From assembly GCA_019116885.1 (NCBI GenBank), contig DXAU01000030.1, positions 1-64,000 on the forward strand: a stretch of 64,000 nt of DNA, in the 5' to 3' direction. How positions within the stretch are numbered: the stretch's first letter is position 1; the number at the start of each line of letters is the position of its first letter. Made by a program: the position numbers and the translations under genes. This DNA is from Candidatus Mediterraneibacter pullistercoris. Its GTDB lineage: Bacteria; Bacillota; Clostridia; Lachnospirales; Lachnospiraceae. Shown piece after piece: positions 1 to 10,800 of this stretch. The notes below the pieces were generated by a model that worked only from the letters and a program-made list of their open reading frames with translations, was not told where the DNA came from and made no database searches.

Positions 1-388
1 CCACATCCGCCTGGGGGATCTCCTGGCTGATCTGTTCGGAGAGTGTCATAAGAGTAGACTCCTCTATTCCTTTCGCCACATCCACAATGATCTGCCCCTC
101 TGTGACATAGGGCTTCATCTTGCGGGCTGTCGCCCTGGTATAAGGAGACGGGACAGCCAGCACAAGGAAGTCTCTTCCCCTTACTGCCTTTTCCAGATCT
201 CCTGTGATCTCCATATCCTCGGAGAGTTTCACCCCCGGAAGCTTCAGTTCATGCTCCCTTTTCTCGCGGAGCATCTTCACTTCGTTTTCATCGATGGACC
301 AGACCGTCACCTGGTTTCCATTGTCTCTGAGCAGGACGGACAATGCCGTTCCCCAGCTCCCGGCGCCCAGAACGCTTACATTTGCCAT
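1..388 (-). CDS. gpsA: NAD(P)H-dependent glycerol-3-phosphate dehydrogenase, partial (C-terminus off the window)
   Basis: Reverse-strand translation starts MANVSVLGAGSWGTALSVLL (Rossmann motif) and continues off the left edge; adjacent to plsY. Confidence 0.93.
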   Translation of the reverse strand, partial: MANVSVLGAGSWGTALSVLLRDNGNQVTVWSIDENEVKMLREKREHELKLPGVKLSEDMEITGDLEKAVRGRDFLVLAVPSPYTRATARKMKPYVTEGQIIVDVAKGIEESTLMTLSEQISQEIPQADV

Positions 389-391
389 GAT

Positions 392-1051
392 CTACTCCTC
401 CTTTTTCTTTGATCCGAATTTATTCTCTGTCCCGTTTAGAAGCCGTTTGAGATTCTCCCTGTGGCGGTACCATGCAAGAACTGTCATGAGGAAGAGCACA
501 ATGTAAAGTTCATAGCAGCGTATACTCTCCATATCAAACCATCCCCACTGCCCGATGAGAACCATTTCGATCAGGAAAACGGTGTATGCAGCCAGCGAAC
601 CTACGGATATGTATCTCGTCATTACTACCGGAATCAGGAAACTTGCCAGTGTAACCGGGATAAGAGCCAGGCTCGCCGGCAGATGCCAGAAGCTGTTGAC
701 CGCGACAAGTCCCGCCATGACAGCAATCCCTTTCCCTCCTTTAAAATTCATATAAAACGGGAAATTATGCCCAAGTGTCACTCCCGCGCCTGCATAGAGG
801 GTGAGAAGGGGCCGGTAATCGCTGCCGCGGTACATAAAAAATACGATGAGAAACGCCGCCACACATTTCAGCACGTCCCCGGAAAAGGTGAGAAGTCCCG
901 CTTTCCACCCCAGCACCCGCAAAGCGTTCGTCGTGCCTGCGTTTCCACTCCCTTTTTTCCTGATGTCTACATGGCTCATCTCCCCGACAATGTATCCGGT
1001 TTGAAACAGGCCGCACACATAACCGATCGCAAGACAGATCAATCGTTCCAT
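392..1051 (-). CDS. plsY: Glycerol-3-phosphate acyltransferase PlsY
   Basis: 219 aa membrane protein with GSGNAGTTNALRVLG, GHNFPFYMNFKGGKG motifs. Confidence 0.96.
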   Translation of the reverse strand: MERLICLAIGYVCGLFQTGYIVGEMSHVDIRKKGSGNAGTTNALRVLGWKAGLLTFSGDVLKCVAAFLIVFFMYRGSDYRPLLTLYAGAGVTLGHNFPFYMNFKGGKGIAVMAGLVAVNSFWHLPASLALIPVTLASFLIPVVMTRYISVGSLAAYTVFLIEMVLIGQWGWFDMESIRCYELYIVLFLMTVLAWYRHRENLKRLLNGTENKFGSKKKEE

Positions 1052-1055
1052 AACT

Positions 1056-2393
1056 TTACTGCTCCTTTTCCTTTCTCTCTCTAATAAAGAACTTCAGCGG
1101 AGTCCCCCTGAACCCGAATGCCTCTCTGATCTTATTCTCCAGATATCGCGTATATGAGAAATGCATCAGTTCCTTGTCATTTACAAATATCACAAACGTC
1201 GGCGGCTTCACCGATACCTGTGTGATATAGTAGAGTTTCAGACGTTTTCCTTTATCTGACGGCGGCTGCTGCAGGGCAACCGCCTCGGTCATGATCTCAT
1301 TAAGGACTCCGGTTGCGATCCTCAGCGTCTGATTCTCGATGACCATATCGATCATATCGTAGAGTTTTATGAGTCTCTGGCCTGTGAGCGCGGATACATA
1401 CATGATCTCTGCATAAGGCATATAGGAAAGGACGTGACGGATGTCCTTCTCATACTCTTTCATCGTGCGGTCATCTTTCTCGATTGCGTCCCACTTATTA
1501 ACCACAATTATGACGCCTTTCCCCCGCTCATGAGCGATCCCTGCGATCTTGGCGTCCTGCTCGGTGACGCCCTCTGTGGCATCGATGACCATCAGCACCA
1601 CATCCGCCCGCTCAACAGCAGTCACTGTGCGGATGATACTGTAGCGTTCAAGTTCCTCCTTGATCCTGCTCTTTCTCCTCAGGCCTGCAGTGTCGATGAA
1701 TACATATTCTTTTCCGTTATGAATAATGGCTGTATCGATGGCATCGCGCGTCGTTCCTGCCACATCGGAGACAATTACCCTGTTTTCTCCAAGCAGGCGG
1801 TTGACAATCGAAGATTTTCCGACATTGGGTTTCCCGACGATTGCGATGCGGGGACGGTCGTCTTCTTCCTGGCTGCCGCCGCTCTCAGGGAAGTGTTCTG
1901 CCAGAAGTTCCAGCATATCCCCGATCCCCAGGCGGGAAGCCGCAGAAACAGGCACCGGATCTCCGATCCCAAGATTGTAGAATTCATAGACGTCCGGCAT
2001 ATACTTCTCGAAATTGTCCACCTTGTTGACGACCAGAAGGACAGGCTTTCCGGAACGGCGGAGCATATCGGCAACTTTAGAGTCCGCATCCACAAGTCCC
2101 TGCCTTACATCTGTCATGAAAATGATTACGTCCGCCGTATCTATCGCGATCTGAGCCTGCTCTCTCATCTGGGATAAAAGCACATCTCTGCTGTCCGGTT
2201 CAATACCGCCTGTATCTATCATTGTAAATTCATTATCCAGCCATGTGACGTCCGCATAGATCCTGTCCCTCGTCACTCCGGGAGTATCTTTTACAATGGA
2301 AATCATCTCCCCGGCCAGTGCATTGAACAGCGTCGATTTCCCGACATTTGGACGCCCTACGATGGCTACTACTGGTCTGCTCATTTTATTCAA
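1056..2393 (-). CDS. der: Ribosome biogenesis GTPase Der (two GTPase domains)
   Basis: Two P-loops (GRPNVGKST, GKPNVGKSS), DTGGIE/DTAGLRRKS, C-terminal KH-like domain. Confidence 0.97.
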   Translation of the reverse strand: MNKMSRPVVAIVGRPNVGKSTLFNALAGEMISIVKDTPGVTRDRIYADVTWLDNEFTMIDTGGIEPDSRDVLLSQMREQAQIAIDTADVIIFMTDVRQGLVDADSKVADMLRRSGKPVLLVVNKVDNFEKYMPDVYEFYNLGIGDPVPVSAASRLGIGDMLELLAEHFPESGGSQEEDDRPRIAIVGKPNVGKSSIVNRLLGENRVIVSDVAGTTRDAIDTAIIHNGKEYVFIDTAGLRRKSRIKEELERYSIIRTVTAVERADVVLMVIDATEGVTEQDAKIAGIAHERGKGVIIVVNKWDAIEKDDRTMKEYEKDIRHVLSYMPYAEIMYVSALTGQRLIKLYDMIDMVIENQTLRIATGVLNEIMTEAVALQQPPSDKGKRLKLYYITQVSVKPPTFVIFVNDKELMHFSYTRYLENKIREAFGFRGTPLKFFIRERKEKEQ

Positions 2394-3720
2394 CCTTTCT
2401 TTGCTGTTTCTCTTCCAGGATCGCGCTGATCAGATCCTGTCCGCTTGATTTTACAATAACTGCCGGAACTTGTAAAGCGTCAGAGAGCTGTTCCACTGTA
2501 ATATCGTCCAGAAACACATCCTCATCCGCCTTTAACATATTGCAGGGGATGAGAAGCGCATTACCAAGTTCCCTGCCTTCAAGCTGGGCAAGAAGATCCT
2601 GCCCTGTGACAAGCCCTGACACCGTGATCCTCTCCCCGAAGAAATCATTCCGGATAGCATAGACATGGATCTTTGTTTCCGGATACTTTTCCATGAGCCG
2701 CCCTGCCAGCTCACTGATGTAAGGATAGGCGAGCTTCCCCGTAGCGATTGAAACTTCCCTCTTCTCCGCATCTCCGGGAAGCGCTTCGTAGGCATCCTGA
2801 AACTCCTCAAACAGAAGGCGCAGCATCCCCACCCCGTTCTCGAGCTGAAGATATCCGTCATAGCGTTCTTTCTCCGGAACCGCCTCATCGGCCAGCAGAT
2901 ACCACTCATCCCCCGCATGGATAAAATGCGTGCCATGCTCTCTGTACAGTTTCTCCTGCCATCTGTGGATGATTCCCAGCACTTCTTCTGCATCTTTTTT
3001 TGTAAAGGGTTCCAGTGGATAAAGACCGTCCCTGTACTTCGTAAGTCCGACCGGAACGACAGAAACGCTCTTTAAAAGTGGGAGGTACCGTGTCAGCTCC
3101 CGGATCGAATGTTCCAGTTCAGCACCATCATTGATCCCTTTGCACAGCACGATCTGTCCGTTCATCTCTATCCCGCCCTGATAGAGCATATCTGCCTTTT
3201 TCAGCGCTTCTCCTGCGAAACGGTTGTGGAGCATCCGGCAGCGGAGCTCGGGATTCATCGTCTGAAATGAAATATTGATGGGTTCGAGACGGTATCTGAT
3301 GATCCTCTCAATATCGTGGCTGCTCATGTTCGTCAGCGTGACATAATTGCCCTGGAGAAAAGAAAGCCTGGAATCATCATCCTTAAAGTAAAGCGTGTCC
3401 CTCATTCCGGGGGGCATCTGGTCGATAAAGCAGAATATGCATTTGTTGCAGCAGGAACGGTACTCGTCCATAAGCCCCTGCTCAAACTCTATCCCCAGCT
3501 GTTCATCGGCGTCTTTTTCAATCTCCATCTCCCACTGTTCTCCGTCAGCCTTCTCGATGAGAAGCACAATCTCCTCGTCCTCGACATAATACTGAAAATC
3601 AAAAATATCCTGGATCTCGTGCCCATTGACCGACAGGAGTTTATCCCCTGTTTCTATCCCCATCTCCTGCGCAATGCTCCCCGGCAGAACGTCCTTTACC
3701 ACATGCACATGTTTCGTCAT
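2386..3720 (-). CDS. DUF512 family protein (PDZ domain plus radical-SAM-like domain)
   Basis: N-terminal PDZ-like V-LPGSIAQEMGIETGDKLLSVNG; CNKCIFCFIDQMPPGMRDTLYFKDDDSRLSFLQGNYVTLTN typical of DUF512. Confidence 0.9.
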   Translation of the reverse strand: MTKHVHVVKDVLPGSIAQEMGIETGDKLLSVNGHEIQDIFDFQYYVEDEEIVLLIEKADGEQWEMEIEKDADEQLGIEFEQGLMDEYRSCCNKCIFCFIDQMPPGMRDTLYFKDDDSRLSFLQGNYVTLTNMSSHDIERIIRYRLEPINISFQTMNPELRCRMLHNRFAGEALKKADMLYQGGIEMNGQIVLCKGINDGAELEHSIRELTRYLPLLKSVSVVPVGLTKYRDGLYPLEPFTKKDAEEVLGIIHRWQEKLYREHGTHFIHAGDEWYLLADEAVPEKERYDGYLQLENGVGMLRLLFEEFQDAYEALPGDAEKREVSIATGKLAYPYISELAGRLMEKYPETKIHVYAIRNDFFGERITVSGLVTGQDLLAQLEGRELGNALLIPCNMLKADEDVFLDDITVEQLSDALQVPAVIVKSSGQDLISAILEEKQQRKVE

Positions 3721-3813
3721 ATATATAAAACTCCTCGAATCTTCTACGTTTTATCCTTGTCAAGTATAACATAATTCTTAACACGCGCAAAGCGGTTATC
3801 TGCCAAAACGCGC

Positions 3814-3842
3814 TTGAATTTGCATAAGAAAAATGATATAAA
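3814..3842 (+). promoter_or_regulatory. Putative sigma70 promoter for prs (TTGAAT-17-TATAAA)
   Basis: Hexamers 3814-3819 and 3837-3842 with 17 nt spacing, upstream of the 3886 start. Confidence 0.6.
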
Positions 3843-3885
3843 AGATATGTAAATCTACAGAAAGATCAACTAACAGGAGAAAAAA

Positions 3886-5067
3886 ATGTCAAATATCGAA
3901 CTTTTGGAAAAAACCCTTCCCACTGCCCCCATGAAGATCGTCGCAATGGAGAGCTGCCGGGAACTTGGCCAGAAAGTCAATGACTACATCGTGTCATTCC
4001 GGGCAAATACGATCAATGAAGTGTCAGAATCCCCCCTCTATGTCAATTATAAATCAAACAATTACCTCGTCGACTGCGAGTGTCCGAGATTCGGGACAGG
4101 CGAAGCGAAAGGCATCTTAAGAGAAACAATCCGGGGAACGGATCTGTTCATCATGACGGATGTATGTAACTATAGTCTCACCTACACTGTAAGCGGCCAT
4201 CTGAATCATATGTCTCCTGACGACCACTACCAGGACTTAAAAAGAATCATATCAGCCGCTACGGGAAAAGCCCGCCGCATCAACGTCATCATGCCATTCC
4301 TCTACGAGAGCCGTCAGCACAAGCGGACAAAAAGAGAGTCTCTCGACTGCGCTCTCGCTCTGGAGGAGCTTACATCTATGGGAGTGTCCAACATCATTAC
4401 TTTTGACGCCCATGATCCAAGAGTTCAGAATGCGATCCCTTTAAGCGGATTCGACAGCTTCAGTCCTTCGTACCAGTTCATGAAAGCGATCTTCCGCGCC
4501 GTGCCGGACCTGATTCCGGACAAAGACCACCTCATGATCATAAGCCCGGACGAGGGCGCCATGCACCGCGCTGTCTACCTCTCCAACATTCTTGGAGTAG
4601 ATATGGGAATGTTCTACAAGAGGAGGGACTATTCTGTCATAGTAAACGGCAAGAATCCCATCGTAGCGCACGAATTCCTCGGCGACGACGTAAAAGGCAA
4701 AGATGTAATCATTATCGACGACATGATCTCTTCCGGCGGCAGCATGCTTGACGTCGCCAAGCAGGTAAAAGAACGGAACGCAGGCCGCGTTTTTGTGTGC
4801 ACTACTTTTGGACTGTTTACGGACGGTTTCGACAAATTTGACGAGTATTTCGAGAAAGGCTATATTCATAAAGTAATCACGACAAACCTTACGTATCTGC
4901 CGCCTGAACTATATAAGAAGCCTTACTTCGTACCGGCAGACATGAGTAAATTTCTTGCACTCATCATCGATTCACTGAACCATGATATCACGATCGGCTC
5001 TGTCATGAATCCTACAGATAAAATCCACTCTCTTCTTGAGAAGCGTGCAAAAGGCGAACAGATCTGA
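3886..5067 (+). CDS. prs: Ribose-phosphate pyrophosphokinase, long form (393 aa)
   Basis: IIIDDMISSGGSMLDVAKQ PRPP-binding motif, ITFDAHDPRVQNAIPL, RESRQHKRTKRE. Confidence 0.9.
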   Translation: MSNIELLEKTLPTAPMKIVAMESCRELGQKVNDYIVSFRANTINEVSESPLYVNYKSNNYLVDCECPRFGTGEAKGILRETIRGTDLFIMTDVCNYSLTYTVSGHLNHMSPDDHYQDLKRIISAATGKARRINVIMPFLYESRQHKRTKRESLDCALALEELTSMGVSNIITFDAHDPRVQNAIPLSGFDSFSPSYQFMKAIFRAVPDLIPDKDHLMIISPDEGAMHRAVYLSNILGVDMGMFYKRRDYSVIVNGKNPIVAHEFLGDDVKGKDVIIIDDMISSGGSMLDVAKQVKERNAGRVFVCTTFGLFTDGFDKFDEYFEKGYIHKVITTNLTYLPPELYKKPYFVPADMSKFLALIIDSLNHDITIGSVMNPTDKIHSLLEKRAKGEQI

Positions 5068-5097
5068 CGGTCTCTGCAGTATCCGGATAAAGAGCAG

Positions 5098-5126
5098 GAG
5101 CCGGAGACTACCTCAGTCTCCGGCTC
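5098..5126 (+). terminator. Rho-independent terminator after prs, overlapping the 3' end of the convergent DUF1653 gene
   Basis: GAGCCGGAGACT-acctc-AGTCTCCGGCTC stem followed by TCATATTTTGCTTT. Confidence 0.75.
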
Positions 5127-5635
5127 TCATATTTTGCTTTCGTCTTCAAAAACCGCATCAGCGCTGCATACCGTTCCTCTACCGTCTCATAATTTTCCGC
5201 AAATTCCAGACTCTCCGCCGCTGCGGTCAGAAACCGGGAATCGATCTGTGCCTGATGTTTCTGTAGAAACCGTATCCGCTCTTCATTATCCACAAGTTCA
5301 AGAAAATCCAGAATCAGCGCCGTAGTGCTTCCGTGCCTTTTCATCTCCGCGCCGGACCGCTCCTGCATCTCCCTGTCCCTGCACAGTTCAAAGCGGTACT
5401 TCTGTTCCGAGTCAGGATATTTTCCGGGGTCCAGAGGACACAGGAATGTTTCCAGAAAGCTTGCATAGACTCTGCGCGTACCCCCGGCAGACTCAAAAAT
5501 GACCATATCTTCGCCTGTCTCCGTGCACACTGCAAGTTCCAGTATCTTATACTTTTTTCCTTTAAAATGTTTATAGATGTCGCCTTTTTTCGGGATTCTT
5601 CTTTCCATGATACAGTACCCAGCTCCTTTGCTCAT
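5108..5635 (-). CDS. DUF1653 domain-containing protein
   Basis: KKGDIYKHFKGKKYKILELAVCTETGEDMVIFES is a typical DUF1653 N-terminus. Confidence 0.75.
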   Translation of the reverse strand: MSKGAGYCIMERRIPKKGDIYKHFKGKKYKILELAVCTETGEDMVIFESAGGTRRVYASFLETFLCPLDPGKYPDSEQKYRFELCRDREMQERSGAEMKRHGSTTALILDFLELVDNEERIRFLQKHQAQIDSRFLTAAAESLEFAENYETVEERYAALMRFLKTKAKYESRRLR

Positions 5636-6879
5636 TAATACAGTTTCGCACTGATCAGCTTTGGCCGGAATCCGGCTTTCTCAAGTGCGTCAAGGATACG
5701 GTGTTTATGTTCTGTCCCGAACGCTTCCATTGTGATGCGCAGCTCAACAGCGGCATTACGGTTGGTGCTCACAAACTGGTTGTGCTCCAGTTTGATCACA
5801 TTTCCCTGTTCGTCCGCGATGGTCTTCGCCACCTGAACGAGTTCTCCCGGCTTATCCGGGAGAAGAACCGACACGGAAAAGATGCGGTCTCTCTGGATCA
5901 GTCCGTGCTGGACGATGGAAGACATGGTAATGACATCCATATTCCCGCCGCTTAAGATGCAGACTGCTTTCTTTCCTTTCAGGTCCACCTGTTTGAGTGC
6001 AGCTACCGACAAAAGTCCAGAATTCTCCACGATCATCTTGTGGTTCTCTACCATGTCGAGAAAGGCCCCGATCAGTTCGTCGTCCTCCACAAGCAGTACG
6101 TCGTCCACATTTTCCTGTACATAGGGCAGTATCTTGTCTCCCACAGCTTTGACCGCCGTCCCGTCTGCAATCGTATTGGCGCTCTCAAGCTCCACCGCCT
6201 CACCAGCCTGAAGAGCGGCCGTCATGCTCGCTGCCTCGGCAGGCTCCACTCCAATCACCCGGATCTTGGGATTGAGCATCTTTGCCAGCGTAGCTACGCC
6301 TGAAATCAGACCGCCGCCGCCGATGGGCACAAGGATATAATCCACTGTCGGAAGCTCCTGGACGATCTCCATGGCAATAGAGCCCTGTCCGGTCGCTACG
6401 TCCAGGTCATTGAAAGGATGGACGAACGTATACCCGTTTTTCTCAGCGAGTTCGCAGGCATAGGCATAAGAATCATCATACACGTCCCCGTAAAGGATGA
6501 CCTCCGCTCCATAGCTCTTTGTCCGGTTTACTTTGATCAGGGGAGTCACTGTCGGCATGACGATCACAGCCTTGCAGCCAAATTTCTTTGCTGCAAACGC
6601 CACACCCTGCGCATGGTTTCCCGCAGATGCCGTGATAAGGCCGCGCGCCCGTTCTTCTTCCGTCATCGTGCTGATTTTGTAGTAGGCCCCTCTTATCTTG
6701 TAAGCGCCCGTATGCTGCATATTCTCCGGCTTCAGATACACTTTTCCGCCGGTCTGTTCGCTCAAGTACTCGCTGTGTATGAGTTTTGTCGGATTCGTGA
6801 CTTTCTTGACCAGTTCGCTCGCCGCTTCAAATTTCTCCAGTGTCATCATCTTATTTTCCTTCTTTCTTAACATAATCAT
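5635..6879 (-). CDS. ilvA: Threonine ammonia-lyase with C-terminal ACT domain
   Basis: PLP motif KPENMQHTGAYKIRGA, SAGNHAQGVAFAAK, GGGGLISG; C-terminal ACT-like region. The start is probably an internal Met (MMTLEKFEAASE). Confidence 0.9.
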   Translation of the reverse strand: MIMLRKKENKMMTLEKFEAASELVKKVTNPTKLIHSEYLSEQTGGKVYLKPENMQHTGAYKIRGAYYKISTMTEEERARGLITASAGNHAQGVAFAAKKFGCKAVIVMPTVTPLIKVNRTKSYGAEVILYGDVYDDSYAYACELAEKNGYTFVHPFNDLDVATGQGSIAMEIVQELPTVDYILVPIGGGGLISGVATLAKMLNPKIRVIGVEPAEAASMTAALQAGEAVELESANTIADGTAVKAVGDKILPYVQENVDDVLLVEDDELIGAFLDMVENHKMIVENSGLLSVAALKQVDLKGKKAVCILSGGNMDVITMSSIVQHGLIQRDRIFSVSVLLPDKPGELVQVAKTIADEQGNVIKLEHNQFVSTNRNAAVELRITMEAFGTEHKHRILDALEKAGFRPKLISAKLY

Positions 6880-6902
6880 CCATTTTCATGGGAATCCTGT
6901 CC

Positions 6903-7835
6903 TCACTCTTCTTCGCGGTAAAACAGTGCGTTTACGAACTCTTCTGAGTCAAATTTCTGCAAATCGTCTATCGTCTCTCCAACTCCGATATATTTTACAG
7001 GTATCCCGAGCTCTGCCTGGATCGCAACAGCGATTCCGCCTTTTGCCGTCCCGTCCATCTTCGTCAGTATCACTCCCGTTATATCCGCAGCCTCATTGAA
7101 CTCTCTGGCCTGCACGAGAGCGTTCTGTCCCGTTGTTGCGTCGAGGACCACAAGTGTCTCCCTGTATGCTTCCGGATACTCCCGGTCTATGACACGGTCA
7201 ATCTTCTTAAGCTCTTCCATAAGATTCTTTTTATTGTGCAGCCTGCCTGCGGTATCGCAGAGGAGAATATCCGCTTTTCTTGCTTTTGCGGCTGATACCG
7301 CGTCAAAAACTACAGATGCAGGATCTGCTCCCTCCTGACCGCCGATCATATCTACACCCGCACGGCTGGCCCACTCTTTCAGCTGTTCGCCTGCCGCGGC
7401 GCGGAACGTATCTGCCGCAGCAAGCACGACACGCTTTCCCTGTCCTTTGAGTTTTCCGGCCAGCTTTCCGATCGTAGTCGTCTTCCCAACGCCATTGACG
7501 CCGATCACAAAGACGACAGACGTGCGCTCTTCAAACTCATACGCAGTCTCCCCGACATCCATCTGTTCCTTGATGCTGTCGATCAGAAGCTGCCTGCACT
7601 CAAGAGGTTCTTTGATATGCTGTGCGCGTACTTTCTCCCGGAGATCATCCAGGATGTTCATCGTCGCATGGACTCCCAGATCCCCCATGATGAGCATCTC
7701 CTCCAGTTCCTCATAGAAGTCCTCATCTATTTTTGAAAATCCGTGAAAGATACTGTCCATACCGGAAACGATATTATCTCTTGTCTTTGTGAGTCCTGAT
7801 ACGAGACGCTTAAAAAAGCCTTTCTTTTCTTCCAT
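6903..7835 (-). CDS. ftsY: Signal recognition particle receptor FtsY
   Basis: GVNGVGKTTTIGKLA, DTAGRLHNKKNLMEEL, TKMDGTAKGG. Confidence 0.97.
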   Translation of the reverse strand: MEEKKGFFKRLVSGLTKTRDNIVSGMDSIFHGFSKIDEDFYEELEEMLIMGDLGVHATMNILDDLREKVRAQHIKEPLECRQLLIDSIKEQMDVGETAYEFEERTSVVFVIGVNGVGKTTTIGKLAGKLKGQGKRVVLAAADTFRAAAGEQLKEWASRAGVDMIGGQEGADPASVVFDAVSAAKARKADILLCDTAGRLHNKKNLMEELKKIDRVIDREYPEAYRETLVVLDATTGQNALVQAREFNEAADITGVILTKMDGTAKGGIAVAIQAELGIPVKYIGVGETIDDLQKFDSEEFVNALFYREEE

Positions 7836-7892
7836 TCTAATCTCCTCTTCCTTCTCTCCGGCAATTCCGTAATATGTAAACCGCCTTTTTTG

Positions 7893-10800
7893 CTAATCAT
7901 CCAGCTCCTTTTCCAGAAGGTCCACGGACACGAGTGTGGACACGCCTTTCTCCTGCATGGTGATCCCGTAAAGCCGGTCAGCCGACGACATGGTCCCTCT
8001 CCTGTGGGTGATAACGATGAACTGTGTGTTCTTTGTCAGTTTATGCAGATATCGTGCAAATCTGCTCACATTATTGTCATCGAGCGCTGCTTCAATCTCA
8101 TCGAGAAGACAGAACGGCGACGGCTTTAAGTTCTGTATCGCAAAGAGCAGAGAGATTGCCGTCAGCGCTTTTTCTCCTCCGGAAAGCTGCATCATATTCT
8201 GGAGTTTCTTGCCTGGCGGCTGTGCGATGATACGTATCCCCGCCTCGAGGATGTCCTCATCTTCCATCAGTTCCAGAGTTCCCTTTCCACCGCCGAAAAG
8301 TTCTCTGAATACTGTATTGAACTCCGCCGATATCTTCCCGAACTGCTCGCTGAACTGTTTTCTCATCGCCGCGTCCAGTTCCTCGATGATCTGTACGAGA
8401 GTGGTTTCAGCTTCTATCAGGTCGTCGTGCTGTCCTTTCAGAAACCCGTACCGCTCGGATACATTTTTGTAATCTTCTATGGAATTGACATTTACAGTTC
8501 CAAGTTTCCGTATATCGTTTCTGAGCGTCTGTATCTGCTTCTTCATATAGGCAAGATCTGTGAGATTCATGTCACGCAGTTCCATCGCGTGATTATAGGT
8601 GATCTCATACTCCTCCCACATGTAGTTCATCTGCTTTTCCGAGGACGCTTCGTAGGATTCTTTCTGGCTGTTCAGCCGGAAACATTCTTTGTCCAGAGAA
8701 GATATATGTTTGGACAGATCTTCCCGCATTTTCAGGAAATCACGGTGTTTCTGATTCAGTTCATCGCGCTTTCTGCTCTGTGCTTTGATCTCTTCGCCGA
8801 TCTCATCGTACAGTTCTTTGGAATCCTCGATCGTCTGCCGTAAGTCCCGGATCTTTTCTTCTTTTTCCTGTATCTCCCCGGATGCATGATCCTTGCTGGC
8901 GTCCAGTTCTCTCAGCTCCGCCTCAAATTTTTCTATCTCTTCACTGATACGCCCGATATTCTCCTCGATAAATACATGCTGCTGTTCAAGGCCCGCGAGT
9001 GCAAGGTGTACTTTCTCCGATTCCCCTAGCTGCCTGCTCTCAGTTTCTTTCTCTCCCTCGAGCGCTTTCTGCAGATCCCGGATCGTCTCGTTGAGTTCTT
9101 TCTCCAGGCTCTCGGAAGTCTCCAGTTCCATCTGTATGGACTCTTCATTGTCCGCAATCGTCCGGAGTTCTCTCTCAAGATCCGCCTCTTCACGCCGGAG
9201 TTTTTCACGGCGCTCCTCCATCTCCCGCTGGCGTACCTGCGTCTGCTCTACATTCATCCGCTCTGTATTCTCGAGAACAGATGCCTTTCTGAGTTCTTTT
9301 TGTATCTCGTCTATCTCATTATAACATACTGTGCGGGCAGTCTTTATCTCGCCGACTTTTTTCTCCATATCATCCATGTCAGCTTTCAGAAGCGCCACTG
9401 TTTTCTCAAATTCCTCGATTTCCCTTCGTCTGCTCAGCAGGTTGCTGGAGTTCTTGAACGCGCCTCCTGTCATAGAGCCGCCAGGGTTGATTAGTTCGCC
9501 CTCCAATGTAACAAGACGCAGGGACTGTCTGTACTTCCGCGCGATCGCAATGCCGTCATCGATATTTCTTACTACGATCGTCCGGCCAAGGAGCTGATCC
9601 GCCAGTCCCTCGAAACGCTTCTCTACATGGACAAGTGTGTTCGCAAGACCGATCACGCCTTTCTCGCTGAGTGCTTCCGGCGTCCGTACCCCACCGCCGC
9701 CGCGCATACTCGTAAGAGGCAGAAAAGTTGCCCGTCCGAACCGGTTTTTCTTCAGGAAAGCGATCATCCGCTTTGCAGTGTCCTCATTGTCTGTCACAAT
9801 ATTCTGGATGCTTCCGCCAAGAGCTGTCTCCACAGCGATCTCATACTCTTTGTCCACTTTGATGATATCAGCGACAACTCCGAGCAGGCCTTTCTCGCTG
9901 TCCCGGTTCGCCATCACTTTCCGTATGCTGTTCCCGTATCCGTCATATCGTTCTGTTATGTTCTTAAGGGATTCCAGCCGGGAAGATTCTCTGTGATATG
10001 CAGTCTGCCCGATCCTGAGTTTTTCCTGCTTCTCGCTGAGCTCTTTCTGCAGGGCTTCTATCTTCTGCTCATTCTCACTGATCTTGTCATTATATCCCCG
10101 GATCGTCTTCTGTACTTTCCGGAACTCTTCTTCATACTCGTCCAGCCGCTGCGAGAGACGTTTTGACTCCTCGGCCGTCTCTGACATGTTTCCCGCGATC
10201 TCAGCCTTTCTTGCAGCGATCTGCCCTTTCGTCGTATCGTAATGCTGTATTTTTGCTCTCGTGGAAGCGCGGCTCCCCAGAAGCTCCATGATCTCCTGCT
10301 TTTTCTCCTCTATCACGGCTGTATGTTCCGCGATCCGGGACTGCACCTCTATGAGTGCGTTCCTTGCCGCCGCATCTCTGTCCGACGCCTCTTTTAATTT
10401 CTCCTGAACCCCTTTTCTCTCCCTCTCAAGAGAATCTTTTTGCTCCAGGCGGGTGTCGATCTCTGTATGGATCGTATTGGCACGGTTATCATAGTGCTCA
10501 TCATTCATGCGCGCCGTGTTGATCTGTTCTTTGAGAACATTGATCTGCCCTTCGAGCTGCTGTTTTAACAGGTTCGTCTCATTGAGCTGGTTTCTTGCGG
10601 TATCGATAGCCAGCTCGATGCTCTCGACTTCCTCCTCGATCGCCTCATACTCGGTCTTCATCTCATCGTACCGGCTGTTTGACTCTTCCATCTCCGATGC
10701 GGCGATCTCATACTTTTCCTCGATTTCCCGGATGCGTTCGCGCAGCCGCTCTTCTTCCAAAAGGAACATGTTGATATCGTATGTCTTCAACTCTTCCTTT

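Noticed and set aside
1434-2177. 247 aa + strand ORF opposite der
   Set aside because: Antisense artefact of a conserved gene.
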